From Shewanella electrodiphila (GTDB lineage: Bacteria; Pseudomonadota; Gammaproteobacteria; Enterobacterales; Shewanellaceae), in assembly GCF_023283985.1 (NCBI RefSeq), contig NZ_JAKIKU010000003.1, positions 248,001 through 312,000 on the forward strand: a DNA stretch of 64,000 bases, written 5' to 3'. Positions 18,187-27,293 of this stretch are shown in pieces (the stretch's first letter is position 1; each line of letters starts with the position of its first letter). A model generated the notes under the pieces. That model did not search any database, was not told the DNA's origin, and saw only the letters and a program-made list of their open reading frames with translations. Both the position numbers and the translations under genes were made by a program.

Positions 18187-19071
18187 CTAATTGAGGCTTT
18201 TCAGATATTCAAAATTCTTAATAATATGGGTTTTAATTAGTGACGCCCACTTCTTGGCAACATATGAAGGTTGATAGGCTAAATAATATGGCGTTTCACT
18301 CAGACTTTCTTTGAATATGTAGAGGTCTTTATTATTACTTTGATCGATAAAATATTCCGGTAAAATACCGATACCAATATTTGAAATAATTGCTTGGTAT
18401 ATACCGAAACTATTATTGATGACTTGCATGTTTTTATGCTGATGGAAAAGCTTATCATGCTTTAGAAAGAGTTTTTCCCATGTGTTACTTTTTACATCAC
18501 TTCTAACAATAAGGCGGTGCTGTTCGGTAATATCGTCAAATGTGGAAAGTTGATGAGTTAGTGCATATTGTTCACTGCACACTAATACATTTTTCGCTGC
18601 CATTAGTGAAAAATACTCCAAGCCTCTTTCGTTCTTGTTATTTCTAATCGAAAAGTCAAATTTACTTTTCTTAATATCTACAACTTCGTCAGTTAAGTCT
18701 AGGTTGATGATTAATTGATCATTTTCCAGTTGCGACAGCATTGGTGTAATGAATTGAACTCCTAAATCAACTGGTGCAGTCATCTCTAATTTTGTTCTAC
18801 TTTGATTAACTTGTGTATCAAAGATTACTTGATTAAAGTTTCGTTCAAGTATCACATACTCCTGAAACAGTTTACTGCCTTTGTTAGTAAGCTCTACTTT
18901 ATTGCCTTGCCCACGTATAAAAAGCTGAAAACCCAACTTCTCCTCTAAACACTTTATTTGATAACTAATAGAGGGTTGTGATACCGCCAATTCGTTAGCC
19001 GCATTTGAAAAACTGAGACTCTTTGCAACTGCAGAAAAGTAAGGTAAATGGTTGGCCAAATGCCTAAGCAT
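18187..19071 (-). CDS. LysR family transcriptional regulator
   Basis: 294 residues, normal LysR length. The N-terminal winged helix-turn-helix (about 8-67) reads FSNAANELAVSQPSISYQIKCLEEKLG; the rest is a periplasmic-binding-type effector domain. It is transcribed away from an MFS transporter gene with a 95-base shared gap, the usual layout of a LysR regulator and its target. Effector unknown. Part of the second block behind nth. Confidence 0.9.
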   Translation of the reverse strand: MLRHLANHLPYFSAVAKSLSFSNAANELAVSQPSISYQIKCLEEKLGFQLFIRGQGNKVELTNKGSKLFQEYVILERNFNQVIFDTQVNQSRTKLEMTAPVDLGVQFITPMLSQLENDQLIINLDLTDEVVDIKKSKFDFSIRNNKNERGLEYFSLMAAKNVLVCSEQYALTHQLSTFDDITEQHRLIVRSDVKSNTWEKLFLKHDKLFHQHKNMQVINNSFGIYQAIISNIGIGILPEYFIDQSNNKDLYIFKESLSETPYYLAYQPSYVAKKWASLIKTHIIKNFEYLKSLN

Positions 19072-19080
19072 AGAATTTTC

Positions 19081-19094
19081 CTATACAGATATAG
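19081..19094. promoter_or_regulatory. Candidate LysR operator between regulator and MFS gene
   Basis: CTATA-caga-TATAG is an interrupted palindrome in the 95-base divergent gap, ten bases before the LysR start codon. LysR proteins often bind T-N11-A dyads in such gaps; the match here is approximate. Confidence 0.35.
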
Positions 19095-19166
19095 TAACAA
19101 TCAATTTTATTTATATATTACGTTCATGGCAACATATAAACAATAGAAAACAACCTTGGATGATAG

Positions 19167-20342
19167 ATGTCTAAAATTAAATTGAATTCCTACGCAGTAT
19201 CATTACTTTTTTTATTTAACGGATGTCTCTTTGGGACATGGGCGGCTAAGGTGCCCTACTTTAAAGAGATGTTCGAGTTAGATGAAAAAGCTCTGTCAAT
19301 CTTACTGTTGATACTTGCTTTTGGCGCAGTCATTTCTTTTCCATTGGCAGGTAGATTGAACGATAAACTGGGTGTACAAAGGTTTTCTAAAATAATGTAT
19401 TTGTTATACCCAATCCCTTTTATAGGGTTGGCGTTGAGTTCTAATTATATTTTGTTGACGATATCTCTGTTTTTTTTCGGTTTTTTACACGGTTCAATGG
19501 ATGTTGCTATGAATAGTTGGGCGGCAAAAACAGAAACCTTAACGAAAAGAAAACTCATGTCATTCTTTCATGCCATGTTCAGTTTGGGGGCCGGTGTAGG
19601 TGCGGGTAGCACAGTCTTTTTTATTTGGTCAGATATTAGTACTGTAATGCACTTTTTAATTGTCAGTTTATTGTTTGTCCCGTTATATATAATACTTTGC
19701 AAACCTTCTGCCTTTCCTCCTCCCAAAAACGAGTCTGTGAATGGTACAGATAATTCAAAACTACCTTTCATGCTTCTTTCTGTGGTTGGTTTGATGGCTT
19801 TTTGCAGTGCACTTGGAGAGGGAGCAATAGCTGACTGGGGCTCAGTAATAATGCGACAAGAATTTAGTGCTGATATGAGCTTCAGTGCATGGGCCTATGC
19901 CACTTTTTCAATGCTGATGGTTCTATCAAGGTTATCTGCTCATGTCTTTATTGAAAAGTATGGAGTAATACATATTGTAAAAGCTTGTTCATTATTTAGT
20001 TTATTTGGTGCAGTGATAATAATTATGGTTAGTTCGCCTTACCTAGCTCTAATTGGATTTGCATTTATGGGGATAGGTTATTCGGTTATCGTTCCATTAG
20101 TATTTTCTAAAGCCGCATCTATTAGTCAGCAAAAATCAGGTCGAGCTATCGCCTTTGTAGCAACCTTTGCTTACGGTGGTATGTTATGTGGACCAGTTGT
20201 TATTGGCTTGATAGCACACCAAACAAGCTTGAAAAGTGCTTTGCTTCTTCTAGTTGCCCTACCGATATATACGTTATTTACGGCTTACTTATTAAAGAGT
20301 AATAAGGAAGATAAACTCAAAAATGAGTTAAAAGTAGGATAA
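19167..20342 (+). CDS. MFS transporter, YbjJ-like
   Basis: 391 residues with about twelve membrane helices. The N-terminal half has FNGCLFGTWAAKVPYFKE and the MFS loop motif GRLNDKLG (about 60-67), typical of the YbjJ/fucose-permease-like branch of the major facilitator superfamily. Substrate not predictable from sequence. Divergent from the LysR regulator, which probably controls it. The gene ends 284 bases before the converging esterase gene; that gap holds no further feature that I recognise. Confidence 0.83.
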   Translation: MSKIKLNSYAVSLLFLFNGCLFGTWAAKVPYFKEMFELDEKALSILLLILAFGAVISFPLAGRLNDKLGVQRFSKIMYLLYPIPFIGLALSSNYILLTISLFFFGFLHGSMDVAMNSWAAKTETLTKRKLMSFFHAMFSLGAGVGAGSTVFFIWSDISTVMHFLIVSLLFVPLYIILCKPSAFPPPKNESVNGTDNSKLPFMLLSVVGLMAFCSALGEGAIADWGSVIMRQEFSADMSFSAWAYATFSMLMVLSRLSAHVFIEKYGVIHIVKACSLFSLFGAVIIIMVSSPYLALIGFAFMGIGYSVIVPLVFSKAASISQQKSGRAIAFVATFAYGGMLCGPVVIGLIAHQTSLKSALLLLVALPIYTLFTAYLLKSNKEDKLKNELKVG

Positions 20343-20626
20343 AGGCTAACTGTGAATATAAAACATTTAGGAAAAATAGTTTTTGATCAAACCGAAATCA
20401 AAAATGGTGTAACTATCGATAACTAATCATACAAAGCTTCAAGATATAAGTGGTCAACTAATATTGGCCACGATCTTAGAGTTTAACCAGAATAACCGTT
20501 CTGATTTATGGCCTCCCCTCTCTTTGGCTCAATTTACCAGACTCGTTTCAAATCTAACAACTGTCGCTCTACACTAAAACAACACTTGGATACTTCAATC
20601 AAAGATCACGTTTATCTCTGCTAAGC

Positions 20627-21799
20627 TCAATTATTCATCTCTTTTACCACGCTTTCTAATCTATTTTGAAAAAGCTCTTGTTGCCAACTTGGATTTATCC
20701 CGTTGGCAAGTTTAACTGCTAATTGGTGGGCTGAAATAGATTCTTCGTGCATTTTCAGTGAGAAGTAAACTTGTCCTAAACCACTATATGCAGCAGCAGA
20801 CTCAGGATAATCACGGACTGAAGCTAAGTACAATTCCAACGACCTGTTATGCTCACCTTCTCTCAATAACATAGTCGCTAGGTTAAGTAGCGTACTCTCT
20901 GCTACCTGTGGATCAATACCATATATCTTCGCTCGTTTATTATAGTAATCTGTTAAGCCTATGAATCCGCCAAAATCTATATACTCTTCTAAATTGGCAA
21001 AACTTGGAGCTTGGTAACTATTGAAAACATGGGTCAATCCACCATATAAAGATGGAATAGCAGTCGTCATATGAACGTGTTCTTTAAGATATTCACTGCG
21101 CCAATCAAGATTTTCAGGTGGGTTTTCCATCAAAAAATGGACAAACTTATTGAAAGCATCGGTATATCGATAAGGCTCGTCAGCCTCTTCAGAGACAGCA
21201 ATATATAGTGATTTAACTTGTGAGTTTTCTTTCGCTCCATTTGCCAAGATCTTATTATAAATTTTTGCTTCATCATCCTGCAACGGAGCACTTGCCAAAA
21301 TATAGTTCCTAAAAAGTTCCGGTTGATTAGCCAAAACCTCGGCGGTGAACCAACCAGCCTTAGTATGCCCGTAGAGAGTATTTAACCCTGATGTTTTGTA
21401 TTTATTGTTAACATAAGGCATCACTTCACTTTTAACAAAAGCGGTGAATTTACTTATTGCCATATCAGGGTCATGGCGTAATTCATTGTTGTTCGAAACC
21501 GCTACAATAATTTGCTCAGGGATTCTGTTCTGCTTTTGCAATAAATTAGATGAAACAATTGCATGTTCGATATGCCGATTACCGTCAATTAAATATAAAA
21601 CGGGGTAGTTTATATTTGACTTATTATAACTGCTTGGTAAATGAATGATCAGATCCCTTGTTTCACCCAACGCTGTAGATTTGATAGAAACTCTACTAAC
21701 TTTTCCTATTGAAATAATCTCTTCAACAACGGTTGAGGCCGAAACGGGTAAGATGCAAAAAGCTGATAATACTAAAAAAGACTGTATAATTTTTATCAT
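20627..21799 (-). CDS. Secreted esterase-like alpha/beta hydrolase with C-terminal TPR repeats
   Basis: 390 residues from the ATG at 21799, chosen for its GAGGGA ribosome-binding site and signal peptide (MIKIIQSFLVLSAFCILPVSAS); a longer frame upstream lacks both. Residues about 30-290 match the esterase D/enterochelin-esterase-type fold (PVLYLIDGNRH; ALGETRDLIIHLP). About 310-390 contain two or more TPR-like helices (ESAAAYSGLGQVYFSLKM). The nucleophile elbow reads GHTKAG around residue 146, so the usual serine is a threonine and the following glycine is an alanine; the enzyme may be inactive or altered. A late histidine (HVHMTT) is kept. Cargo of the second block behind nth. Confidence 0.78.
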   Translation of the reverse strand: MIKIIQSFLVLSAFCILPVSASTVVEEIISIGKVSRVSIKSTALGETRDLIIHLPSSYNKSNINYPVLYLIDGNRHIEHAIVSSNLLQKQNRIPEQIIVAVSNNNELRHDPDMAISKFTAFVKSEVMPYVNNKYKTSGLNTLYGHTKAGWFTAEVLANQPELFRNYILASAPLQDDEAKIYNKILANGAKENSQVKSLYIAVSEEADEPYRYTDAFNKFVHFLMENPPENLDWRSEYLKEHVHMTTAIPSLYGGLTHVFNSYQAPSFANLEEYIDFGGFIGLTDYYNKRAKIYGIDPQVAESTLLNLATMLLREGEHNRSLELYLASVRDYPESAAAYSGLGQVYFSLKMHEESISAHQLAVKLANGINPSWQQELFQNRLESVVKEMNN

Positions 21800-21962
21800 G
21801 TATGTTCCCTCAACATTAATAATGTTTATCAACTGACTCTCCAGTGTCAACTTACAAAGATTCAACATTCTTTCTGCACAAAGCAATTTTCTATTTGTAA
21901 CTAATAATGTCACCCCTTATTGTTCATCAAAAAAACAACACTTACATCGACTAGATTCATAA

Positions 21963-22162
21963 CGCACCAAGTTTGCTACGCCACGACAGAACGTTGTTGA
22001 AGTTGAACAAAAGCACCTTAAAGTCGTACCGACGGAATTTATAGTTGACGTATTCCACTGGTTTATTTTACATGGGCACTTTAACAGTGTTGCTCGTAAA
22101 CTAATGTGTGGTCTTATATTATTAAAAATTTGTGTGAGTACTTTCCAGAAAAGAAAGTTTAA
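21963..22162 (+). pseudogene. nth: Decayed 3' end of nth (copy 3)
   Basis: Reading from 21963 gives RTKFA, then VEVEQKHLKVVPTEFIVDV and HWFILHG, clearly Nth-like. Near 22118 one base is missing compared with intact nth; after the frame shift the sequence continues IIKNLCEYFPEKKV and a stop at 22160-22162. The first cluster cysteine is replaced (NSVARK), and the frame shift removes another. This is a non-functional, old remnant. It lies next to a terminator and ynhF, so it may be the original chromosomal end of nth. Confidence 0.85.
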
Positions 22163-22215
22163 AGAAAGGTTTATTCTGAAGATTTACGCTGAAACATTAC
22201 TAAATGACAGACACA

Positions 22216-22241
22216 AAAAAACCGCGTTAAGCGGTTTTTTT
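22216..22241. terminator. Bidirectional terminator between the nth remnant and ynhF
   Basis: Perfect inverted repeat AAAAAACCGC (22216-22225) and GCGGTTTTTT (22231-22240) with a 5-base loop. It can stop transcription from either side: ynhF on the minus strand and, originally, nth on the plus strand. Confidence 0.85.
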
Positions 22242-22262
22242 ATGGCTATTTGGTCAAGGTTA

Positions 22263-22346
22263 TTAAAACAACGATACAAAAAAAGCACTGAAACAAATTG
22301 CGATTACTACTGAGGTACCTAGAGCCATTTTTAGTTCTGTTGTCAT
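22263..22346 (-). CDS. ynhF: Small YnhF-family membrane protein (27 residues)
   Basis: A very short frame, ATG at 22346 to TAA at 22263-22265, preceded by GGAGACAAG. The product begins MTTELKMALGTSVV and is a single hydrophobic helix ending in SLF. It closely resembles the start and layout of E. coli YnhF (MSTDLKFSLVTTII), a 29-residue inner-membrane protein of unknown role. The ribosome-binding site, the terminator directly behind it and the family match support a real gene. It lies between the nth remnant and gloA. Confidence 0.75.
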   Translation of the reverse strand: MTTELKMALGTSVVIAICFSAFFVSLF

Positions 22347-22526
22347 TATCTTGTCTCCAAATGAATATAAGTTAATTCTAGCTAATATGGATATATTTCA
22401 CAGCTTTTAACCGTGATTATGTGATGTTAAACAACAAAAAATAATATTCTAAATCAATTTTTTAACTGCAATAGAAATTTGTTATGCTTACAAAAAAATA
22501 CCCAATCAATAACTAAAGAGCACCCT

Positions 22527-22937
22527 ATGTCGCAACTATTACATACTATGATCCGAGTCGGTAACCTTGAGCGCAGTATTGAGTTTTATACTCAAGTCAT
22601 GGGCATGAAATTACTCAGACAATCAGAAAATGCTGAATATCAATATACCCTTGCATTTGTCGGTTTTGGTGAAGAATCAACTGGCCAAGCAGTGATTGAG
22701 TTAACTTATAACTGGGGCACTGAAAATTACGATTTAGGTACTGGATTTGGTCATCTCGCCATTGGCGAAGAAGATATCTATCAACGATGTGATGCGATTG
22801 CTGCAGCTGGCGGTAAAGTTACCCGTGCTCCAGGACCTGTAGCAGGCGGAAGTACTGAGATTGCTTTTGTTGAAGATCCAGATGGTTATAAAATTGAACT
22901 GATACAGAAGAAAGCAATGAGTGAGGGATTGGGCTAA
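22527..22937 (+). CDS. gloA: Lactoylglutathione lyase (glyoxalase I)
   Basis: 136 residues from the ATG at 22527 ([18 protein letters not shown]); an upstream in-frame start would add a non-conserved tail. GloA isomerises the methylglyoxal-glutathione hemithioacetal to S-lactoylglutathione. The four metal ligands are visible: His6 (LLH), Glu in AVIELTY, His in FGHLAI and Glu in YKIELI. Length equals the nickel-dependent E. coli enzyme. Single gene followed by a terminator. Confidence 0.96.
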   Translation: MSQLLHTMIRVGNLERSIEFYTQVMGMKLLRQSENAEYQYTLAFVGFGEESTGQAVIELTYNWGTENYDLGTGFGHLAIGEEDIYQRCDAIAAAGGKVTRAPGPVAGGSTEIAFVEDPDGYKIELIQKKAMSEGLG

Positions 22938-22964
22938 TAATTATTGTTTAGTTCATCAACCAAT

Positions 22965-22992
22965 AAAAAAGCCAGCAAATGCTGGCTTTTTT
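22965..22992. terminator. Bidirectional terminator between gloA and the TonB-dependent receptor gene
   Basis: AAAAAAGCCAGC (22965-22976) pairs perfectly with GCTGGCTTTTTT (22981-22992) over a 4-base loop, between two converging genes. Confidence 0.92.
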
Positions 22993-23009
22993 GATGCTGT
23001 AAAGTTCGA

Positions 23010-25523
23010 TTAGAACTTCATTGAGATGCCAGCGTAGATTTGACGCCCTAGAGTGTCATAAACCTCTGGTACAGTACCAGCTTCATTACCACTAGTTACA
23101 CTTACAGGTTCTTCGTTAGTTAGGTTTTTAACACCTACGTTCGCAGAGAAACCATCGGTAAAGTGATATACACCTGAAATGTTGTGGTACAGCACTGAAG
23201 AGATATCTTCACCTGTGTTTACATCATTCATTTCACCGATGTAACGGTTTGAATACATAACACTCCAATCACCACGGCTAGCCGTTAGGTTAAAGTTGTT
23301 TTTGTATTCTGCATACCCGCCGTACATACCACCGATTGTACCTGTGTAATCAACACCGTCTTGCTCAAAGTTTAACAAGTAGGTTAAGTCATTGTTGATT
23401 TTCCAATCTAAACCTAAACCTTCGAAAGTGTAAGCTAAGTTGAAATCGATACCACTTGTATCTTGATAACCAACGTTAGTTAGCGGGTTAGTCAAATCCG
23501 ATAAATCGCCATTAGCGCCGATGTTAAATGTGTCACAAGCTGATGCGTCACCAGCAAAACAGTTATCTAAGCCAGCTTGAACATCAAGACGTGCAATAGC
23601 ACCGTCAATCTTGAATCTCCACCAGTCTAACGTTAGTGACATACCTTCAATGTAGCTAGGTGAGTACACTAAACCGGCAGTGAAAGATTCAGATGTTTCA
23701 GCATCTAAGTCTTCATCAGATGTGTAGTTAACTAATATTTGTGGGTCTTGCTCATTGTTCCAAGGGTCAGTTAGGTAATCGTAAGAACCTGAATTACCGC
23801 CGTATAGCTCGCTCACGCTTGGTGCACGGAAACCAGTTGCAGCTACAGTACGTAACATTAAGTCACCTGTTGCTTCGTAAGTTAAGCCAATTTTCCACGT
23901 TGCTGCGCTACCAAAAGTAGAGTAGTCATCGTAACGTAATGCAAATTCACCGGTTAGTTTATCGGTAAACGGTACACTAACTTCTTGGTATACTGAGAAA
24001 ACATCAAAGCTACCATCTGTTGGATCTTGTTGAGCTGCAGTACCTTCACCAGCAACAATCACTGGGTCTGGATTGTAATAACCGCTTTCATGACGGTATT
24101 CTGCACCAATTGCGAATGCAACTGCACCTGCTTCTAAGTCAAATGCTTCACCACTGATGACACCAGCAACAACGTGTTGTTCGTTACCACCGTTAGTTTG
24201 TTCAGTGTAGCTAACCGCATCAATCATCTCTTGGCTCATTGGGTCGCCACCAAACCATGCATCTTGATTTGCATAGATTGATTTTTCCATGTTGCCTTGG
24301 TGAATTGAACTATGAACCCAAGTATCAGCTTCGTTTTTACCGTATGTGTAAGAAAGATCCCAATCCATTCCAGTGTTTACATCGATAACACCAGCAAGGC
24401 CAGCAGAAATACGGAATGTATCGGTTTCTTGCTCGTAAACACGATTACCCACATCATTCATACGCTTACGGTAATTGATCATGCCTTCTTCATCAGCTGC
24501 AACGCCACCGTCAATCATAGCTTGATCAAGGGTAATACAATCGTCTTGCTTAATATTGTTTTCACAAACTTTAAGATCTAGATTGGCTGGTTGAGCTGCC
24601 ATCATTTGCTTTGATTTACGTTTTGTATATAAAACATCACCAGACAAAATCATGTCATTATTTAGCTCATGCATACCATTTGCAAAGAAGCTATAGCGTT
24701 TGTTTGGCGTTTGTAGCCAGCTATCTTGTGTGTAATCATACCCATATTCACGATCACCCCACTCACCTGTTTCAGGGTTGATTTGCTTTCCACCTAAAGT
24801 ACCTTCAGGAATAAACGAACTTTCACCCTGTTCAACCCAATCACGATCGCCTTGCATAACACCTTTACGTTCAGAGTATGCTAAACCAAATGTGAAGTTG
24901 CCGCGGTCAGTGTTGAAACCGTATAAACCACTTAACTCGATGTTTTCGCCGTCGCCTTCAGAAGTCGCGCCGCCATTTACATCGAATTGGAAACCTTCAA
25001 AATCTTTCTTAGTGATAATGTTAACTACACCAGCAATGGCATCAGAACCATATACTGCAGATGCGCCATCTTTTAGAATTTCTACACGTGCAATCATGGC
25101 TACTGGGATAGTATTCAAATCTACTGCGCTATCAGCACCTGAACCCGAGTTAACCATACGACGGCCGTTTAGCAATACTAAGGTTCTATTTGAACCCATA
25201 CCACGTAAGTCAACTTGAGCAACACCGTCTGCACCATTGTTGGTAGTAGAACCCACAGCCATACCAGCCATTGCTGGTTGTGATTGTAAAATCTCATCTA
25301 CTGAGTTGTAACCTTCCGCACGGATAGCACCTGCATCAATTACAGTTACTGGAGAAGCAGTTTCCATGTCTTGACGTTGAATACGGGAGCCTGTGACTGC
25401 AATTCTTTCTACGTTTGCAGATTCTTCTTCAGCATAAGCGCTTACTGAAACTGCTGAAGCAGCAGAAACTGAGGCTAATAACGCCACATTAATGCTGTTT
25501 GATATTTTAGATTTTTTAATCAT
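23010..25523 (-). CDS. TonB-dependent outer-membrane receptor
   Basis: 837 residues. A long signal peptide (cleavage near AYA-EEES, residue 31) is followed by a TonB box-like segment (ERIAVTGSRI), a plug domain (about 45-165; LRGMGSNRTLVLLNGRRM, then DGASAVYGSDAIAGVVNIITK) and a beta-barrel ending in the outer-membrane signal GISMKF. The plug type (SRIQRQDMETASPVTVID) is common in Shewanella and Alteromonas receptors for peptides, sugars and other large nutrients; the ligand cannot be assigned. A perfect CRP consensus site about 300 bases upstream suggests nutrient control rather than iron control. Confidence 0.93.
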   Translation of the reverse strand: MIKKSKISNSINVALLASVSAASAVSVSAYAEEESANVERIAVTGSRIQRQDMETASPVTVIDAGAIRAEGYNSVDEILQSQPAMAGMAVGSTTNNGADGVAQVDLRGMGSNRTLVLLNGRRMVNSGSGADSAVDLNTIPVAMIARVEILKDGASAVYGSDAIAGVVNIITKKDFEGFQFDVNGGATSEGDGENIELSGLYGFNTDRGNFTFGLAYSERKGVMQGDRDWVEQGESSFIPEGTLGGKQINPETGEWGDREYGYDYTQDSWLQTPNKRYSFFANGMHELNNDMILSGDVLYTKRKSKQMMAAQPANLDLKVCENNIKQDDCITLDQAMIDGGVAADEEGMINYRKRMNDVGNRVYEQETDTFRISAGLAGVIDVNTGMDWDLSYTYGKNEADTWVHSSIHQGNMEKSIYANQDAWFGGDPMSQEMIDAVSYTEQTNGGNEQHVVAGVISGEAFDLEAGAVAFAIGAEYRHESGYYNPDPVIVAGEGTAAQQDPTDGSFDVFSVYQEVSVPFTDKLTGEFALRYDDYSTFGSAATWKIGLTYEATGDLMLRTVAATGFRAPSVSELYGGNSGSYDYLTDPWNNEQDPQILVNYTSDEDLDAETSESFTAGLVYSPSYIEGMSLTLDWWRFKIDGAIARLDVQAGLDNCFAGDASACDTFNIGANGDLSDLTNPLTNVGYQDTSGIDFNLAYTFEGLGLDWKINNDLTYLLNFEQDGVDYTGTIGGMYGGYAEYKNNFNLTASRGDWSVMYSNRYIGEMNDVNTGEDISSVLYHNISGVYHFTDGFSANVGVKNLTNEEPVSVTSGNEAGTVPEVYDTLGRQIYAGISMKF

Positions 25524-26215
25524 TTGTTGCTCCCAGGTGATATCTTTTCTTATTCTGTTTACGCAATTAAATAAATATTTAAATTTGCGTTGGACTAGAT
25601 ACTGAATAACCAGAGATATTTCGTCAAACCACTAACTTGTAACTTTTGAACCATTTTTTGTTAATAAATATGCACCAAGTATGTAAACCAAAATAGGTGA
25701 TGAACATCTCAAAACATTATTAGTTTAATATTTCAGTTGAATAAACTAGTAAAACACCTGTGCAATAGAATTATTACCTAGGTCACAAATAACATTTTTA
25801 AAACTTACCCAATTACGAAAGTGTGACGCAGATCACATAAATAGTTTGAACCTTGACTCGGTTAAATCAAATATCTTCAGTTTTCATTCAGAATTGAAAT
25901 TATTCACAATTAAAAACACTGAAACTCAGCCCTGCTGTGACTCAGAGCTAATTGCTAAATTAAGGAGGTTTATTAACCAAGTTGATTGGCGACAATAAAG
26001 GGTGATTATTTTACTGCAGTTGTTTTATTCCTCACTATTGAATGAAGAACATTAAGTAATAACTTTTTACATTCACAGAACAATTAAGCGTTAACTAACA
26101 AAAAATAAACATTTATCGAATTTATGAATTTCACTTTATAAAGTTTAAACAAAAGCAAATGTTAATAATTTGGTTCTCGGCTCATTGCATAGATATTCAT
26201 TTTATTTGGGCAATA
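25524..26215. other. Long upstream region of the TonB-dependent receptor gene
   Basis: About 690 AT-rich bases with no open frame. The only sites I can support are the CRP site (25822-25837) and, outside its left end, the receptor's ribosome-binding site. The remainder may be a long 5' leader, but no riboswitch pattern was recognised. Confidence 0.5.
25822..25837. promoter_or_regulatory. CRP (cAMP receptor protein) binding site
   Basis: TGTGA-cgcaga-TCACA matches both CRP half-sites perfectly with the correct 6-base spacer; the flanks (aaag and taaa) are AT-rich as in the consensus. It lies about 300 bases before the TonB-dependent receptor start and over 400 bases from ruvB's terminator, so the receptor is the likely target. 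Confidence 0.75.
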
Positions 26216-26243
26216 AAAAAGGAAAGCCTGTGCTTTCCTTTTT
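26216..26243. terminator. Terminator after ruvB
   Basis: AAAAAGGAAAGC pairs with GCTTTCCTTTTT (loop CTGT), about 30 bases past the ruvB stop. T-runs on both strands make it bidirectional. Confidence 0.88.
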
Positions 26244-26275
26244 CTATTTTATTGTCTTGATTTAATATTAACAAT

Positions 26276-27283
26276 TTATTCTGCAGGTTTGATTATATCA
26301 AAATGTTGATAAGCCCTGTCAGTCGCTATTCGCCCTCTTGGCGTACGCTGAATAAACCCTTGTTGAATTAAAAAGGGCTCTAGCACATCTTCGATAGTTT
26401 CGCGGTCTTCGCCAATTGCAGCCGCTAAGTTATCTAACCCTACCGGTCCGCCCATGAACTTATCAATAATGGCTAATAATAACTTTCTATCAAGGTAATC
26501 AAAGCCCTCTAAATCAACATCTAATAAATCTAATGCTTTTTGAGCGACTTCTTCAGTTACAAACCCATCATGTTTTACTTCTGCATAATCTCGCACTCGT
26601 CGTAATAATCGGTTAGCAATCCTTGGCGTACCACGTGAACGCTTTGCAATTTCATATGCCCCCGCTTCATCTATCGGTAACTCCATCACCTTGGCAGAAC
26701 GGGTGACAATGGTGCACAGATCTTTGACGTTATAAAACTCTAAACGAAGTGGAATACCGAACCTTGCGCGTAAGGGTGAAGTTAACGCGCCCGCGCGGGT
26801 TGTTGCGCCAATCAAGGTAAAAGGCGGTAAATCAAGTTTAATTGATCTTGCAGCAGGGCCTTCGCCAATCATGATATCTAATTGGTAGTCTTCCATTGCT
26901 GGGTATAGGATTTCTTCGACAACAGGGCTCAAACGGTGTATTTCATCGATAAATAACACGTCACCATGTTCAAGGTTTGTTAGAAGAGCAGCTAAATCCC
27001 CTGCTTTTTCAAGTACCGGCCCAGAAGTCGATTTGATATTGACGCCCATTTCATTCGCAACGATCATAGCTAATGTGGTTTTTCCGAGTCCTGGAGGGCC
27101 GAAGATGAGCATGTGATCAAGTGCTTCTTCGCGCTTTAGCGCGGCCTCAATAAACACCTTTAACTGGGCACGAGTATCATCCTGCCCTGTGTAATCCTCC
27201 AACATTTTAGGCCGCATAGCTCTATCAATGTGAACTTCTTGCTCGAATTCTTGTGGCTGGATTAAACGATCCGCTTCTATCAT
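26276..27283 (-). CDS. ruvB: Holliday junction branch-migration ATPase RuvB
   Basis: 335 residues. RuvB forms hexameric rings that pump DNA through the RuvA-bound junction. AAA+ motifs are all present: Walker [12 protein letters not shown] (about 61-71), Walker B DEIHRL (about 115-120), sensor GATTRAG (about 160-166) and the RARFG arginine finger. A C-terminal winged helix ends the protein ([15 protein letters not shown]). It follows ruvA by ten bases; gene order on the minus strand is yebC-ruvC-ruvA-ruvB. Confidence 0.98.
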   Translation of the reverse strand: MIEADRLIQPQEFEQEVHIDRAMRPKMLEDYTGQDDTRAQLKVFIEAALKREEALDHMLIFGPPGLGKTTLAMIVANEMGVNIKSTSGPVLEKAGDLAALLTNLEHGDVLFIDEIHRLSPVVEEILYPAMEDYQLDIMIGEGPAARSIKLDLPPFTLIGATTRAGALTSPLRARFGIPLRLEFYNVKDLCTIVTRSAKVMELPIDEAGAYEIAKRSRGTPRIANRLLRRVRDYAEVKHDGFVTEEVAQKALDLLDVDLEGFDYLDRKLLLAIIDKFMGGPVGLDNLAAAIGEDRETIEDVLEPFLIQQGFIQRTPRGRIATDRAYQHFDIIKPAE

Positions 27284-27293
27284 TGTGGCCTCT

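Noticed and set aside
12583..21962. Prophage or integrative conjugative element
   Set aside because: No integrase, transposase, phage structural or transfer gene is present; only regulators, enzymes and a transporter.
22104..22313. 69-codon plus-strand frame over the nth remnant and terminator
   Set aside because: It runs through the remnant out of its frame and through a strong terminator, and overlaps ynhF on the other strand.
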